Below are positions 34,303 to 44,152 of a stretch of 64,000 bases of DNA, piece after piece; position 1 is the first letter of the stretch; the number at the start of each line of letters is the position of its first letter. The stretch is from positions 1 through 64,000 of the forward strand of contig NZ_JAUOQT010000006.1 of the NCBI RefSeq assembly GCF_030547245.1. The letters are read 5' to 3'. Under the pieces are notes generated by a model. It was not told where the DNA came from. It searched no databases and worked only from the letters and a program-made list of their open reading frames with translations. A program made the translations under genes and the position numbers. Source of the DNA: Oceanihabitans sp. 2_MG-2023. Lineage in GTDB: Bacteria; Bacteroidota; Bacteroidia; Flavobacteriales; Flavobacteriaceae.

Positions 34303-35316
34303 TTAAATAATATTTACTTCAGCTTCTATAGATATATTAAATATACGCATTATAGTTTCTTGAATTACTTGAGATAAATTTAAAATTTCTGACCCATTTG
34401 CATTATTATAATTTACAAGTACTAAAGCTTGTTTTTTATGCACACCATAATCCCCAAATCGTTTTCCTTTAAAACCTGCTTTTTCTATAAGCCAACCTGC
34501 TGGTATTTTTACAGATGTATTCGAAATTGGATAGCTTGGGATTTCAGGGAAATTTTGTTTTAAGTTTTCGAAATCTGTTATAGAAATAATTGGATTTTTA
34601 AAAAAACTTCCGCTATTTCCAATTTCTTTAGGGTTTGGAAGTTTGCTTTCACGAATTGCTATAACTGCTTTGGAAATATCTTGAATGGTAGGTTTTTCTA
34701 TATGCATTATCTCTAGTTGCGAAGTAATTGCTCCATAGTTTTTGTGAAGGATATGGTTTTTTTTTGTGAGTTTAAAAATAACACTAGTAATAATATACTT
34801 GCCTTTTAAATGTTGTTTAAAAACAGAGTTTCTATAGTCGAAATTGCAATCTGAATTAGTGAAAGTCTTTGTTTTTTGATTTGCTATCTCAATAGCATCA
34901 CAAGAAACAAATGTGTCTTTTAATTCTATGCCATAAGCACCAATATTTTGAATAGGAGCAGTACCAACATTACCTGGGATTAAGGATAAGTTTTCTAATC
35001 CACCAAAATCATTTTGTAAACACCAAAGTACAAAATCATGCCAATTCTCTCCTGCTTCAGCTTTTACAAAAACAAAAGAGTCGTCTTGCGAAACAATTGT
35101 AATTCCTTTTAAGTTTATATGCACTACTAATGCTTCCACATCTTTAGTAAGTAGCATGTTGCTTCCTCCGCCAAGAATTAATCTTTCAGGATATTCTGGT
35201 AGTCGAAGCACATCTAATAATTTTTGTTTCGAATTTATGGATACAAAATGTTTAGCTTTTGCATCAATACCAAAAGTATTGTGCTTTTTTAAAGATATGT
35301 TGTGTTGTATTTGCAC
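34303..35316 (-). CDS. murB: UDP-N-acetylenolpyruvoylglucosamine reductase
   Basis: This FAD enzyme makes UDP-N-acetylmuramate in peptidoglycan synthesis. The 337-residue length and the extra C-terminal region fit type I MurB. FAD-binding segments are LILGGGSNMLL (about 45-55) and SLIPGNVGTAPIQNIGAYG (about 110-128). The catalytic serine is in GNSGSFFKNP (about 232) and the C-terminal KAGFKGKRFGDYGVHKKQAL is conserved. It overlaps the upstream aminotransferase gene by one base. Confidence 0.96.
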   Translation of the reverse strand: MQIQHNISLKKHNTFGIDAKAKHFVSINSKQKLLDVLRLPEYPERLILGGGSNMLLTKDVEALVVHINLKGITIVSQDDSFVFVKAEAGENWHDFVLWCLQNDFGGLENLSLIPGNVGTAPIQNIGAYGIELKDTFVSCDAIEIANQKTKTFTNSDCNFDYRNSVFKQHLKGKYIITSVIFKLTKKNHILHKNYGAITSQLEIMHIEKPTIQDISKAVIAIRESKLPNPKEIGNSGSFFKNPIISITDFENLKQNFPEIPSYPISNTSVKIPAGWLIEKAGFKGKRFGDYGVHKKQALVLVNYNNANGSEILNLSQVIQETIMRIFNISIEAEVNII

Positions 35317-36506
35317 TAGTCTTTATATACTTTAAGAGCTTCTTTAAGAATGTTTACTGCTTTAATAAGGCTCTCCTTTTTTAATACATATGCAATACGT
35401 ATTTGATTCAAACCAACTCCAGGAGTAGAGTAAAAACCTCCAGCTGGAGCTACCATAACTGTTTCGCCATCTACATCAAAATCTTCTAAAAGCCATTGTG
35501 CAAAAGCGTCGCTGTTTTTTACTGGCAATTGTGCAATACAGTAAAATGCACCTTTTGGATTTGCTACTTGTACACCTTCTATTTTTTGTAGTTCGGTTAT
35601 TAAGATGTTTCGTCTTTCCACATATTCTTCAATAACATCATCAAAATAACTTTGTGGAGTTTCTAAAGCTGCTTCGCTAGCAATCTGTGCGAATGTAGGT
35701 GGACTTAGTCTTGCTTGAGCAAATTTTAAAACTGTTTGTACTACTTCTTTGTTTTTTGAAACTAAACAGCCAATTCTGGCACCACACATGCTGTATCTTT
35801 TAGATACAGAATCAATCATTATCGCATTTTGCTCTAAACCTTCTTCTTGCATGATGGAGTAATGTGTGTTTCCATCATATGCAAACTCTCTATATACTTC
35901 GTCAGCAATTAAAAACAAATCATGTTTTTTTACTATTGCTGCAAGTTTTTTTATTTCTTCTTTAGAGTATAAGTAACCTGTAGGATTTCCTGGGTTACAA
36001 ATAAGAATTGCTTTGGTTTTTGGAGTAATAAGTTTTTCAAACTCTTCTATAGGAGGTAAGGCAAAATTATTTTCAATTTTAGAAATAACTGGAACTACTT
36101 TTACTCCTGAAGCAGTAGAAAATCCATTGTAGTTTGCATAAAACGGTTCTGGAATAATAATTTCGTCATCTGTATCCATAATACTACCAAAAGCAAAGAG
36201 TAAAGCTTCGCTTCCTCCAGTGGTAACAATTATATCATCATGGTTTACATGTATGTCTTGTTTAAAATAGTAGCTGGCTATTTTTGTTCTGTAAGTTTCA
36301 GAACCTTCTGATCTAGAATATGCTAAAACTTCTAGGGCGTTATTTTTTACAGCGTCTAAAGCTATTTTAGGAGTCTTTATATCTGGCTGTCCAATGTTTA
36401 AATAATATATGGATTTTCCATTTTTTGCTGCTTTTTCAGCAAATGGAACCAATTTTCTAATAGGCGATTGTGGCATTAATTGCCCTTTTTTTGAAATTAC
36501 TGGCAT
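35316..36506 (-). CDS. PLP-dependent aminotransferase (class I/II, AspC-like)
   Basis: A 396-residue fold-type I transaminase. The N-terminal YLNIGQPDIKTP, TTGGSEALLFAF, CNPGNPTGYLYS and ADEVYREFAY motifs are present. The PLP lysine is at about 236 in DSVSKRYSMCGARIGCL, whose arginine binds phosphate. The C-terminal RIAYVL places the substrate-carboxylate arginine. Aspartate or a broad range of amino acids are likely substrates, though the exact one cannot be told. It is coupled to murB by a one-base overlap. Confidence 0.92.
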   Translation of the reverse strand: MPVISKKGQLMPQSPIRKLVPFAEKAAKNGKSIYYLNIGQPDIKTPKIALDAVKNNALEVLAYSRSEGSETYRTKIASYYFKQDIHVNHDDIIVTTGGSEALLFAFGSIMDTDDEIIIPEPFYANYNGFSTASGVKVVPVISKIENNFALPPIEEFEKLITPKTKAILICNPGNPTGYLYSKEEIKKLAAIVKKHDLFLIADEVYREFAYDGNTHYSIMQEEGLEQNAIMIDSVSKRYSMCGARIGCLVSKNKEVVQTVLKFAQARLSPPTFAQIASEAALETPQSYFDDVIEEYVERRNILITELQKIEGVQVANPKGAFYCIAQLPVKNSDAFAQWLLEDFDVDGETVMVAPAGGFYSTPGVGLNQIRIAYVLKKESLIKAVNILKEALKVYKD

Positions 36507-36627
36507 TTTATATGTGTTTGAGATACAAAGTTGCGAAAATTATATTAAAGTTTTTTTAAAAAGTAACACTAAATAAAGATTTAAGAAGAAAGATTTGTAA
36601 ATTGATAGAGAAGTGTTTTTTGGGCTT

Positions 36628-37968
36628 ATGAAAAATATAGTTTTTTCTTTTTTATTACTATTCAGTTTTTCCTTTTTTGGATTCTCTCAAGGCACTTTCG
36701 TAATTCAAAATAAAAGAAAAAGTGATAAAATACAGTTTAAATTAATTAATAATCTAATTATAATTCCAGTAAAAATTAACGGTGTTGAACTTTCTTTCAT
36801 TTTAGATACAGGAGTAAGTAAGCCAATTTTGTTTAATATTTTTAATATCAATGAAACTTTAAAAATTAATAACGCCGAAAAAATTGTAATAAGAGGATTA
36901 GGAGAAGGGGAGGCAGTAGAAGCATTACGATCTAGAAATAATGCGATAGAAATTGGCGAAGCTTTAAACATTAACCAAGATTTGTTTGTGGTTTATAATT
37001 CGAAACTAAATTTTGCTCCAAGATTAGGGGTTCCTATTCATGGTATTATAGGTTATGATTTTTTTAAAGATTTAGTTGTAGAAATAAATTATTCTTCAAA
37101 AATTATTAAAATTCATGAAAATGAAACTTATACTTATAAAAAATGTAAAAATTGTGAGGCTTTACCTTTGTATTTTTATAATAAAAAGCCCTATATAAAT
37201 GCCCATGTTACAATAGATAAAGAAGAAATTCCAGTTAAATTATTAATAGATTCTGGTGGAAGTGATTCTATTTGGTTATTTGAAGATATCTCTTTAGGTA
37301 TACATACAAATGATAAATATTTTGAAGATTTTTTAGGGCATGGTTTAAGTGGAAGTGTTTATGGAAAGCGTTCTAAAGTAGATGCGTTTAGTATTAATGA
37401 TTTTACCTTAAAAAATCCAAATGTTGCTTTTCCAGATGCTACTTCCATATCGTTTGCTAAAAATCATAAAGATAGAAATGGAAGTCTAGCTGGTAATATT
37501 TTAAAAAGATTTCGGGTTGTTTTTAATTATAAAAAATCTTTGATACAACTTAAAAAAAGTAAATATTTTAAGGATCCTTTTAGTTATAATAAAAGTGGAA
37601 TTGAACTGGAACAAAACGGAATTAGGTTAGTGAGAGAGAAAGAAAATAAGATTAGAAGTTCTGGCATAGCAGAAGCTAGTAATAAAGATAATGGCGGTGT
37701 AAAAAGAATTGTTTTTGATGCCAATTACAAGCTTTCTGTAAAACCTGCTTTTACTATAATTGAATTACGGAAAGATTCTCCTGCTGAAAAAGCAGGGTTG
37801 CAATTTGGAGATATAATATTAAAAATAAATGGAAAAGAAACTTACGATCTCTCTTTACAGCAAATAACTCAATTTTTTTATGAAAAAAACGGTAAAAATA
37901 TTAGGTTAAAAATTGATCGATCAGGACAAGTTTTGGATTTTCAGTTCGTGTTAGAAAGTTTATTCTAA
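36628..37968 (+). CDS. Retropepsin-like aspartyl protease with PDZ domain, secreted
   Basis: A 446-residue protein from the ATG at 36628. A GTG five codons upstream is less likely because MKNIVFSFLLLFSFSFFGFS is a complete signal peptide. Two aspartyl protease half-domains are visible, with active motifs LDTGVSKP (about 60) and LIDSGGSDS (about 209). A C-terminal PDZ domain follows (about 360-445, DSPAEKAGLQFGDIILKING). Both DTG/DSG aspartates are intact, so it may be an active single-chain protease of the periplasm. It is a single gene. Confidence 0.87.
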   Translation: MKNIVFSFLLLFSFSFFGFSQGTFVIQNKRKSDKIQFKLINNLIIIPVKINGVELSFILDTGVSKPILFNIFNINETLKINNAEKIVIRGLGEGEAVEALRSRNNAIEIGEALNINQDLFVVYNSKLNFAPRLGVPIHGIIGYDFFKDLVVEINYSSKIIKIHENETYTYKKCKNCEALPLYFYNKKPYINAHVTIDKEEIPVKLLIDSGGSDSIWLFEDISLGIHTNDKYFEDFLGHGLSGSVYGKRSKVDAFSINDFTLKNPNVAFPDATSISFAKNHKDRNGSLAGNILKRFRVVFNYKKSLIQLKKSKYFKDPFSYNKSGIELEQNGIRLVREKENKIRSSGIAEASNKDNGGVKRIVFDANYKLSVKPAFTIIELRKDSPAEKAGLQFGDIILKINGKETYDLSLQQITQFFYEKNGKNIRLKIDRSGQVLDFQFVLESLF

Positions 37969-37970
37969 CA

Positions 37971-38007
37971 AAAAAAGGATTGTTTACTTATTTGTACACA
38001 ATCCTTT
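37971..38007 (-). terminator. Terminator between convergent protease and DUF1573 genes
   Basis: AAAGGATTGT/ACAATCCTTT (37974-37983 with 37998-38007) has a 14-nt loop. The T run is on the minus side, so it mainly serves the DUF1573 gene, but it may act in both directions. Confidence 0.75.
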
Positions 38008-38031
38008 CAATTTATATTTATAAAATGGAAA

Positions 38032-38460
38032 TTAGTTTTCCATTACACTTTTTTCTCTTTTTTCAAGAACACTTGTTTTACTAGGATCAATAACTTCTCC
38101 TTTAATTTTTAGTGCTACCGTTGGTGTTTCAGCATTAGAAAGAACAGTTATTGTTTTTCTAATAGGCATCACACGTTTTGTATCATACTTTACTTGTATT
38201 TCTCCAGTTGCTCCAGGCATAATTGGTCCATCCGGTTTTTTTGGTACAGTACAACCACAACTAGAAGATACTTTCGATATTATAAGCGGAGCATCTCCAG
38301 TATTAGTAAACTCGAAAGTTCTAACACCATCTGCACCTTTTTCTATAGTACCATAATCTACTGTAGTTTCTTTAAAATCAATTTTTGCCATTTTTTCTTG
38401 AGCAGTCATTGAAAAACTAAATATTCCGATAAATAAAATTGTTAGTAATTGTTTCATCAT
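38032..38460 (-). CDS. DUF1573 domain secreted protein
   Basis: A 142-residue protein with a signal peptide (MMKQLLTILFIGIFSFSMTAQ) and one Ig-like DUF1573 domain. It shows IDFKETTVDYGTIEKGADGV, TFEFTNTGDAPLII and SSSCGCTVPKKP. The SCGCT dicysteine is a family mark. These proteins are abundant in Bacteroidetes and resemble ASPM/MSP-type Ig domains; their role is not established. It stands alone upstream of valS, transcribed divergently. The nearest TAnnTTTG upstream is about 110 bases away and is uncertain. Confidence 0.88.
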   Translation of the reverse strand: MMKQLLTILFIGIFSFSMTAQEKMAKIDFKETTVDYGTIEKGADGVRTFEFTNTGDAPLIISKVSSSCGCTVPKKPDGPIMPGATGEIQVKYDTKRVMPIRKTITVLSNAETPTVALKIKGEVIDPSKTSVLEKREKSVMEN

Positions 38461-38669
38461 TTTTTAATTTAAATTATTTTTTATTCTTAAAACACATTGT
38501 GTTGTATTTCAGTCGTTTGTGTTATTTGTGTTTTTAATTCTATTGTAAATTTACTTACTTTTCATTCATTCTACAAAAATAATGGATGTATAACATAAAT
38601 CTTAACATAAACTTTATGCTTAAAGGTACATTAAACAGCATTAATATTTTTCAAAATGTAAATTATAAG

Positions 38670-38677
38670 TACTTTTG
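38670..38677 (+). promoter_or_regulatory. -7 element TACTTTTG of valS
   Basis: A perfect TAnnTTTG 31 bases before the ATG at 38708. A TTG that opens the longer frame at 38675 is inside this element, so that start is excluded. Confidence 0.55.
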
Positions 38678-38707
38678 CATGATATTATTCAAAAACTATT
38701 CCAAAGT

Positions 38708-41344
38708 ATGAACATTCCATCAAAATATGATGCAAATAGTGTAGAAAGTAAGTGGTACAGCTACTGGACAGAACATAATTATTTTCATTCTAAACCAGAC
38801 GAAAGAGAAGCTTATACCATTGTAATCCCTCCGCCAAATGTAACAGGAGTCTTACATATGGGGCACATGCTTAATAACACGATACAAGATGTTTTAATAC
38901 GTAGAGCACGTTTATTAGGTAAAAATGCTTGCTGGGTTCCTGGAACAGATCACGCATCTATTGCTACAGAAGCTAAAGTTGTTGCAAAATTAAAAGAACA
39001 AGGAATTGACAAAAACGACCTGACACGTGATGAGTTTTTGGCACACGCTTGGGAGTGGACAGAAGAATATGGAGGAGTTATTTTAGAGCAACTTAAAAAA
39101 TTAGGATGTTCTTGTGATTGGGATAGAACGAAATTTACAATGGATGACGATATGTCTGAAGCTGTAATTAAAGTATTTGTTGATTTGCATGAAAAAGGAC
39201 TGATATATAGAGGTTATCGAATGGTAAACTGGGATCCGGAAGCGAAAACGACGTTGTCTGATGAAGAAGTAATACACGAAGAACGCCAAGGAAGCTTATA
39301 CTATATCAATTATAAAATAGAAGGAAGCGACGATACTTTAACAATTGCTACGACACGTCCCGAAACTATTTTTGGAGATACCGCAATTTGTATCAATCCA
39401 GAAGATGAACGTTTTGCACACTTACGTGGAAAAAAAGCCATTGTGCCAATTTGTAATCGCGTAATACCTATTATTGAAGACGACTATGTAGATGTGGAAT
39501 TTGGTACTGGTTGTTTAAAAGTAACTCCAGCACATGATGAAAATGATAAGAACCTTGGCGATAAACATAAATTAGAAGTTATAGATATCTTTCATGAAGA
39601 TGCGACTTTAAATAGCTTTGGATTGCAGTTTGAAGGGCAAGATCGTTTTGTAGCAAGAAAGAATGTAGCAAAAGAATTAGAAACAATAGGTGTTTTAATA
39701 AAAACCGAAACACATTTAAATAAAGTTGGAACGTCAGAACGTACTAAAGCTGTTATCGAACCAAGATTAAGTGACCAATGGTTCTTGAAAATGGAAGAGT
39801 TGGTTAAACCAGCTATTGAAGCTGTTTTAGGTGAAGATGCAGAAATTAAACTATTTCCAAAGAAATTCGAAAATACATATCGTCATTGGATGGAGAATAT
39901 TCGCGATTGGAATATTTCTCGCCAGTTACTTTGGGGGCAACAAATTCCTGCTTATTTCTATGGAGAAGGAAAAGAAGATTTTGTAGTTGCCGAAACTATT
40001 GAATTGGCAGTAGAAAAAGCACAAAAAGTAACAGGTAAACCAGATTTAAAAGCAGAAGATTTAAAACAAGATACAGACGCTTTAGATACTTGGTTTAGTT
40101 CTTGGTTATGGCCAATGAGTGTTTTTGACGGTATTCGTAATCCAGAAAACGAAGAGATAAAATACTACTATCCAACAAACGATTTAGTTACTGGACCAGA
40201 TATCTTATTCTTTTGGGTAGCACGAATGATTATTGCTGGATATGAGTATAAAGATGAAAAACCTTTTCAAAATGTATACTTAACCGGTCTTGTTCGCGAT
40301 AAACAACGTCGTAAAATGAGTAAATCTTTAGGGAATTCACCAGACGCTTTAAAACTAATTGAGGAATATAGTGCAGATGGTGTGCGTGTTGGTTTGCTTT
40401 TAAGTAGTGCGGCAGGAAATGATTTAATGTTTGATGAAGCACTTTGTCAACAAGGAAAAGGTTTTGGAAATAAAATTTGGAATGCCTTTAATCTTACCAA
40501 TATTTGGGAAGTTAACGATACGATTGCGCAACCAAACTCTAGTAAAATAGCATTAGATTGGTACGAAGCAAAGTTTCAAACGGCTTTAGTTGAAATTGAA
40601 GATCACTTTAGTAAATACAGATTAAGTGATGCTTTAATGGCTATTTATAAGTTGATTTATGACGATTTTTGTGGGTGGTTATTAGAAATAGTAAAACCAG
40701 CATACCAACAGCCAATTGATGCAAAAACATACAACAAAGTGATGTCTATTTTTGAAGATAATTTAAAAATATTACATCCTTTTATGCCGTTTTTAACCGA
40801 AGATATCTGGCAGTATATTACAGAACGTACTCCAGAACAAGCATTAATAATCGCAAAATGGCCAGAAGCAAAACCAATTAATAAGGAGCTTATATCTCAG
40901 TTTGAATTTGCATCAGAAGTGATTTCGGGAATACGAACAATTAGAAAAGAAAAGAATATTGCATTTAAAGACGCAATAGGTTTTTCAGTGATTAATAATG
41001 AAAATTCGAATACTACATTCGATGAAGTTATTGCAAAATTAGGAAATCTGGAAGCTATAGAATATGTTTTAGAGCCAGTTGATGGCGCTTTAACCTTTAG
41101 AGTAAAATCTAACGAGTATTTTATTCCAATGGATGGCGCGATAGATGTAGAAGCTGAAATTAAAAAGCTAACCGAAGAATTAAACTACACCGAAGGTTTT
41201 CTTAAGTCTGTGCAGAAAAAACTATCAAACGAACGTTTTGTTGCAGGAGCTCCAGAACAGGTTGTGGCTAGTGAGAAAAAGAAAGAGGCAGATGCTTTGG
41301 CAAAGATTGAAACTTTAAAAGCGAGTTTGGCTAGTTTGCAGTAA
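38708..41344 (+). CDS. valS: Valine--tRNA ligase
   Basis: A class Ia aminoacyl-tRNA synthetase of 878 residues from the ATG at 38708 (MNIPSKYDANSVESKW). The HIGH signature appears as PPPNVTGVLHMGHML (about 40-54). The CP1 editing domain includes TIATTRPETIFGDTAIC, and KMSKS is in RRKMSKSLGNSPD (about 545). The anticodon-binding region and the ValRS-specific C-terminal coiled coil (about 810-878, EIKKLTEELNYTEGFLKSV) are present. Essential for translation. It is followed 30 bases later by a nuclease gene. Confidence 0.97.
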   Translation: MNIPSKYDANSVESKWYSYWTEHNYFHSKPDEREAYTIVIPPPNVTGVLHMGHMLNNTIQDVLIRRARLLGKNACWVPGTDHASIATEAKVVAKLKEQGIDKNDLTRDEFLAHAWEWTEEYGGVILEQLKKLGCSCDWDRTKFTMDDDMSEAVIKVFVDLHEKGLIYRGYRMVNWDPEAKTTLSDEEVIHEERQGSLYYINYKIEGSDDTLTIATTRPETIFGDTAICINPEDERFAHLRGKKAIVPICNRVIPIIEDDYVDVEFGTGCLKVTPAHDENDKNLGDKHKLEVIDIFHEDATLNSFGLQFEGQDRFVARKNVAKELETIGVLIKTETHLNKVGTSERTKAVIEPRLSDQWFLKMEELVKPAIEAVLGEDAEIKLFPKKFENTYRHWMENIRDWNISRQLLWGQQIPAYFYGEGKEDFVVAETIELAVEKAQKVTGKPDLKAEDLKQDTDALDTWFSSWLWPMSVFDGIRNPENEEIKYYYPTNDLVTGPDILFFWVARMIIAGYEYKDEKPFQNVYLTGLVRDKQRRKMSKSLGNSPDALKLIEEYSADGVRVGLLLSSAAGNDLMFDEALCQQGKGFGNKIWNAFNLTNIWEVNDTIAQPNSSKIALDWYEAKFQTALVEIEDHFSKYRLSDALMAIYKLIYDDFCGWLLEIVKPAYQQPIDAKTYNKVMSIFEDNLKILHPFMPFLTEDIWQYITERTPEQALIIAKWPEAKPINKELISQFEFASEVISGIRTIRKEKNIAFKDAIGFSVINNENSNTTFDEVIAKLGNLEAIEYVLEPVDGALTFRVKSNEYFIPMDGAIDVEAEIKKLTEELNYTEGFLKSVQKKLSNERFVAGAPEQVVASEKKKEADALAKIETLKASLASLQ

Positions 41345-41374
41345 AACATAATCGATACGTTTTTTATATACTAA

Positions 41375-42178
41375 ATGAAAAGAAAACTATACACTTTCCT
41401 TGCTATTGCAATTCTTGTGACGATTTATGGTTATGATGCCTATTTTGATAAACAAGTTGAAGTAGGAATAATAGACCAAGGTGCAACTGTAAAAACAAGT
41501 ACCAACGAATATTTTTTACCAACAAGTACTACAGGGCAAATTGTACATCATGAAGGGTATAGTTTAAGTTATAGCGAAACGCATGAGCAAGCAGAATGGG
41601 TTGCTTACGAGTTAAAGAAATCGCATTTAAGTACTGCTAATTTTAAACGTCCTTATTTTGAAATAGACAAAGCCGTGAAAACCAAAGCAGCACATTGGCG
41701 TAATTATAAAAAATCTGGTTACGATCGCGGGCATCTTTGTCCTGCAGGAGATAGGAAATATAGCAAATCTGCACATGACGAGACCTTTTTAACGAGTAAT
41801 ATTTCTCCACAAGAACATGCTTTTAATGCAGGAATTTGGAATAGATTAGAACAGAAAACACGTTATTGGGCAAGTAAATATGATGGTGTTTTTGTGGTGT
41901 CTGGCGGGGTTTTGAAAGGAAACATGAAAACTATAGGAGAAGAAAAAGTTGCTGTGCCAAACCAGTTTTATAAAGTATTAATAGATAATAATTCTGGTAA
42001 AACAAAAGTGATAGCTTTTTTAATGCCTCATAAAGATTCAAACGAACCGTTATATAAGTTTGTAACTTCGGTAGATACCATTGAAAGTCTAACAGGTATC
42101 GATTTTTTTAGCGAATTGGAAGATGCTAAAGAAAACAAATTAGAAGCGTCTAGCGATTATAAAGGTTGGAGTTTTTGA
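41375..42178 (+). CDS. DNA/RNA non-specific endonuclease (NucA family)
   Basis: A 267-residue nuclease of the beta-beta-alpha metal superfamily. An N-terminal hydrophobic stretch (YTFLAIAILVTIYGYDAYF) acts as a signal or anchor, so the enzyme is exported. The active site DRGHLCPAGDRK (about 122-133) supplies the catalytic histidine, and NISPQEHAFNAGIWNRLE supplies the metal-binding asparagine. Such enzymes degrade extracellular nucleic acid for nutrients. It is on the same strand as valS and may be read through from it, with no inhibitor gene nearby. Confidence 0.93.
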   Translation: MKRKLYTFLAIAILVTIYGYDAYFDKQVEVGIIDQGATVKTSTNEYFLPTSTTGQIVHHEGYSLSYSETHEQAEWVAYELKKSHLSTANFKRPYFEIDKAVKTKAAHWRNYKKSGYDRGHLCPAGDRKYSKSAHDETFLTSNISPQEHAFNAGIWNRLEQKTRYWASKYDGVFVVSGGVLKGNMKTIGEEKVAVPNQFYKVLIDNNSGKTKVIAFLMPHKDSNEPLYKFVTSVDTIESLTGIDFFSELEDAKENKLEASSDYKGWSF

Positions 42179-42205
42179 TGCTTCAAACATTATCCAATTA
42201 GAAGT

Positions 42206-43054
42206 TTATTTTAAGCTATTTAACATTCCTTTCCATCGAAGATTTCTAATAAAAGTACCTTGATCTTCTGTAACTAAATATTCTATATTATTCTTTTTTG
42301 CTTTAAAATAACCAAACATATAGTCTTTAAGTAGAGCTGTGCTTCGTTTTTTATACGCCATTTTTAATGCAGAAATGAGTGTAATTATAAACCCGTAACG
42401 CATTTTGTACATTGCTTCACCTTGCATGTATTTTGATGCTTTATTGTAGCTTATTCCAGTTGGTTTTAAATGTTTTACTAATAGGGTTTTATCTGTTGCA
42501 GTTTTCCAACCATAAAAACTTGCAAGAAGTGTGTCTACGGTATCCCATCCAATAGAATGTTTGAGTCCTTTAATATCCATAAAACATTGTTTTTTATATG
42601 CTTTAAATGGCCCTCTTACATGTGTTTTTTTTGCTATATTTTCATAAACCCAAGAATTATTTACTTTTATATATGCTAATCCTCCAGCTATTCCAATTTT
42701 TGAATCGCTTAAAAACAGGTTGTTAATTTTTTCTAGATAATTATTTGGTAAGATAATGTCTGCATCAAATTTACAGATTACATCATAATTTTTATCTACA
42801 GTTTCATAACCTTTGTAAAAAGCATTTATAACCTTACTTCCTGGTAAATGTTTCTCTGAACTTTTAATGTTTACTAATGAAATCCAATTATAATTTGTTG
42901 TATAATGCGAAGCAATTTTTTCTGTATTATCTGTAGAATTATCGTTTACAATTACAACTTGTTTTGGTTTAAGCGTTTGGTTTACCAAAGAGTTTAAAGT
43001 TTTTTCAATAAACTTTTCTTCGTTATGTGCAGGAATGATAATGGAGATATTCAT
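42206..43054 (-). CDS. Family 2 glycosyltransferase
   Basis: A soluble GT-A enzyme of about 282 residues from the ATG at 43054 (MNISIIIPAHNEEKFIEKTL in outline). A start five codons earlier is possible. Motifs are QVVIVNDNSTDNTE, the DxD in CKFDADIILPNNYL (about 98-104) and the WDTVDT acid at about 175. The C-terminus is basic and lacks membrane helices. It resembles the dolichyl-phosphate mannosyltransferase-like group, but donor and acceptor are unknown. The methyltransferase gene upstream on the same strand may belong with it. Confidence 0.88.
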   Translation of the reverse strand: MNISIIIPAHNEEKFIEKTLNSLVNQTLKPKQVVIVNDNSTDNTEKIASHYTTNYNWISLVNIKSSEKHLPGSKVINAFYKGYETVDKNYDVICKFDADIILPNNYLEKINNLFLSDSKIGIAGGLAYIKVNNSWVYENIAKKTHVRGPFKAYKKQCFMDIKGLKHSIGWDTVDTLLASFYGWKTATDKTLLVKHLKPTGISYNKASKYMQGEAMYKMRYGFIITLISALKMAYKKRSTALLKDYMFGYFKAKKNNIEYLVTEDQGTFIRNLRWKGMLNSLK

Positions 43055-43136
43055 AAAAACAAATAACAATATTTAAATGCCAAATTCCAAAACCAATCGA
43101 CGAAGTTTTTGAGATTTATTTTTAGTTTTTTTTACT

Positions 43137-43658
43137 TTATACACGTACTGCATAAACGATGTAATATCTTGGAGTGAACCAACGAAAAATGGGTCTGATT
43201 CCAATTTTTTTTGTTGGATTAGTCCATTTTTGTCTGTCTATGATTTTCCATCCGGTTTTTTCTAAAAGCCAATCTAATTGCCAATCTTCAAACTCATGGT
43301 AATGCCTGTCCCATTTATCTGTTTTACTTCTGTAGGCCGAAGAAAACCACAAACGTAATGGTACGCTAATAACCAATTTATCTGCATGTATGCTTTGTAA
43401 AACAGTAAAAGGGGAGAGTAGGTGTTCGAAAATCTCGAAAGCAGTGACTACTGTTGCATTTGATTTTTTTATGGTTGAAGTATCTAAATCTAAATCTTCA
43501 CCTTTTGTGTTTTCCACAAAAAAATGGCTATCCTTCATTCTTTGGGTAAACGGATTTTCTACACCTAAATCTAAAATAGTTTCAGTTTTAGAGATGTGTT
43601 TTTCTAAAAATTGTAAAGTGAGTCTATATCTTTTATGTGGAAATTTACCTTCGTACAT
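43137..43658 (-). CDS. Class I SAM-dependent methyltransferase, short
   Basis: A 173-residue protein. The SAM motif is ETILDLGVENPFTQRM (about 26-41), a variant of the usual glycine loop with VEN in place of GxG. Later motifs are VVTAFEIFEHLLSPF and VISVPLRLWFSS. The conserved RHYHEFEDWQLDWLLEKTG segment at about 118-136 belongs to a flavobacterial methyltransferase-type-11 group. The substrate is not known. A role in polysaccharide or lipid modification with the neighbouring glycosyltransferase is an inference. Confidence 0.8.
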   Translation of the reverse strand: MYEGKFPHKRYRLTLQFLEKHISKTETILDLGVENPFTQRMKDSHFFVENTKGEDLDLDTSTIKKSNATVVTAFEIFEHLLSPFTVLQSIHADKLVISVPLRLWFSSAYRSKTDKWDRHYHEFEDWQLDWLLEKTGWKIIDRQKWTNPTKKIGIRPIFRWFTPRYYIVYAVRV

Positions 43659-43864
43659 TTTAATTTCTGAACCAGTTTTAACAAAAGTAATGACATTTAT
43701 TTTAGTAAGAGTAGATTATTTTTTTTTATTTCATGTAAATCTTTTAGTCAAGATTTCTCGAAGGGTCTATATCTTTTTATTCCATTTTAATGGAGTTATT
43801 AATAATTCTAGTATTAATTACTAATGATGGAAATAATTTTTAAGCTATGTTTTGAGGGAATTGA

Positions 43865-44134
43865 TTTCAAACCTCAAATTTTGCAACTCAATTTGATGGA
43901 GTAAGCGATTATTTCAATTCCATAAATATTTCAGAATTTAAACCTAATTTGCCAGTGTCATTTTCATTTTGGATTAAATATGAAGGTGAAGATTTGAAAA
44001 GTACTCAACTTCTTTTTTAGGAATACAAAAATATATTTTTTAAAAATTCTCAAATGTCTTCTGGTAATTATGCAGTCAAATATGAAGGTGTTTTATATAG
44101 ATTTGTGCGTCTTGAACAGGAAGATTTTAAGTGA
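43865..44134 (+). pseudogene. Decayed LamG/concanavalin-like protein fragment
   Basis: No intact gene lies in the 494 bases from 43659 to 44152. One plus-strand frame reads FQTSNFATQFDGVSDYFN, then LPVSFSFWIKYEGEDLKST and LLF before a TAG at 44018. It continues in the same frame as EYKNIFFKNSQMSSGNYAVK and ends at a TGA at 44132. The FDGVxDY and SFSFWIK pattern is the strand signature of LamG-like domains in secreted flavobacterial proteins. There is no start codon, no signal peptide, and an in-frame TGA at 43862 just upstream, so this is a remnant. The 206 bases before it show nothing. Confidence 0.55.
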
Positions 44135-44152
44135 AAAATTTAGCTGTTAATT

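Noticed and set aside
38675-38707. TTG start for valS
   Set aside because: It falls in the TACTTTTG promoter element; MNIPSKYD at 38708 matches ValRS N-termini.
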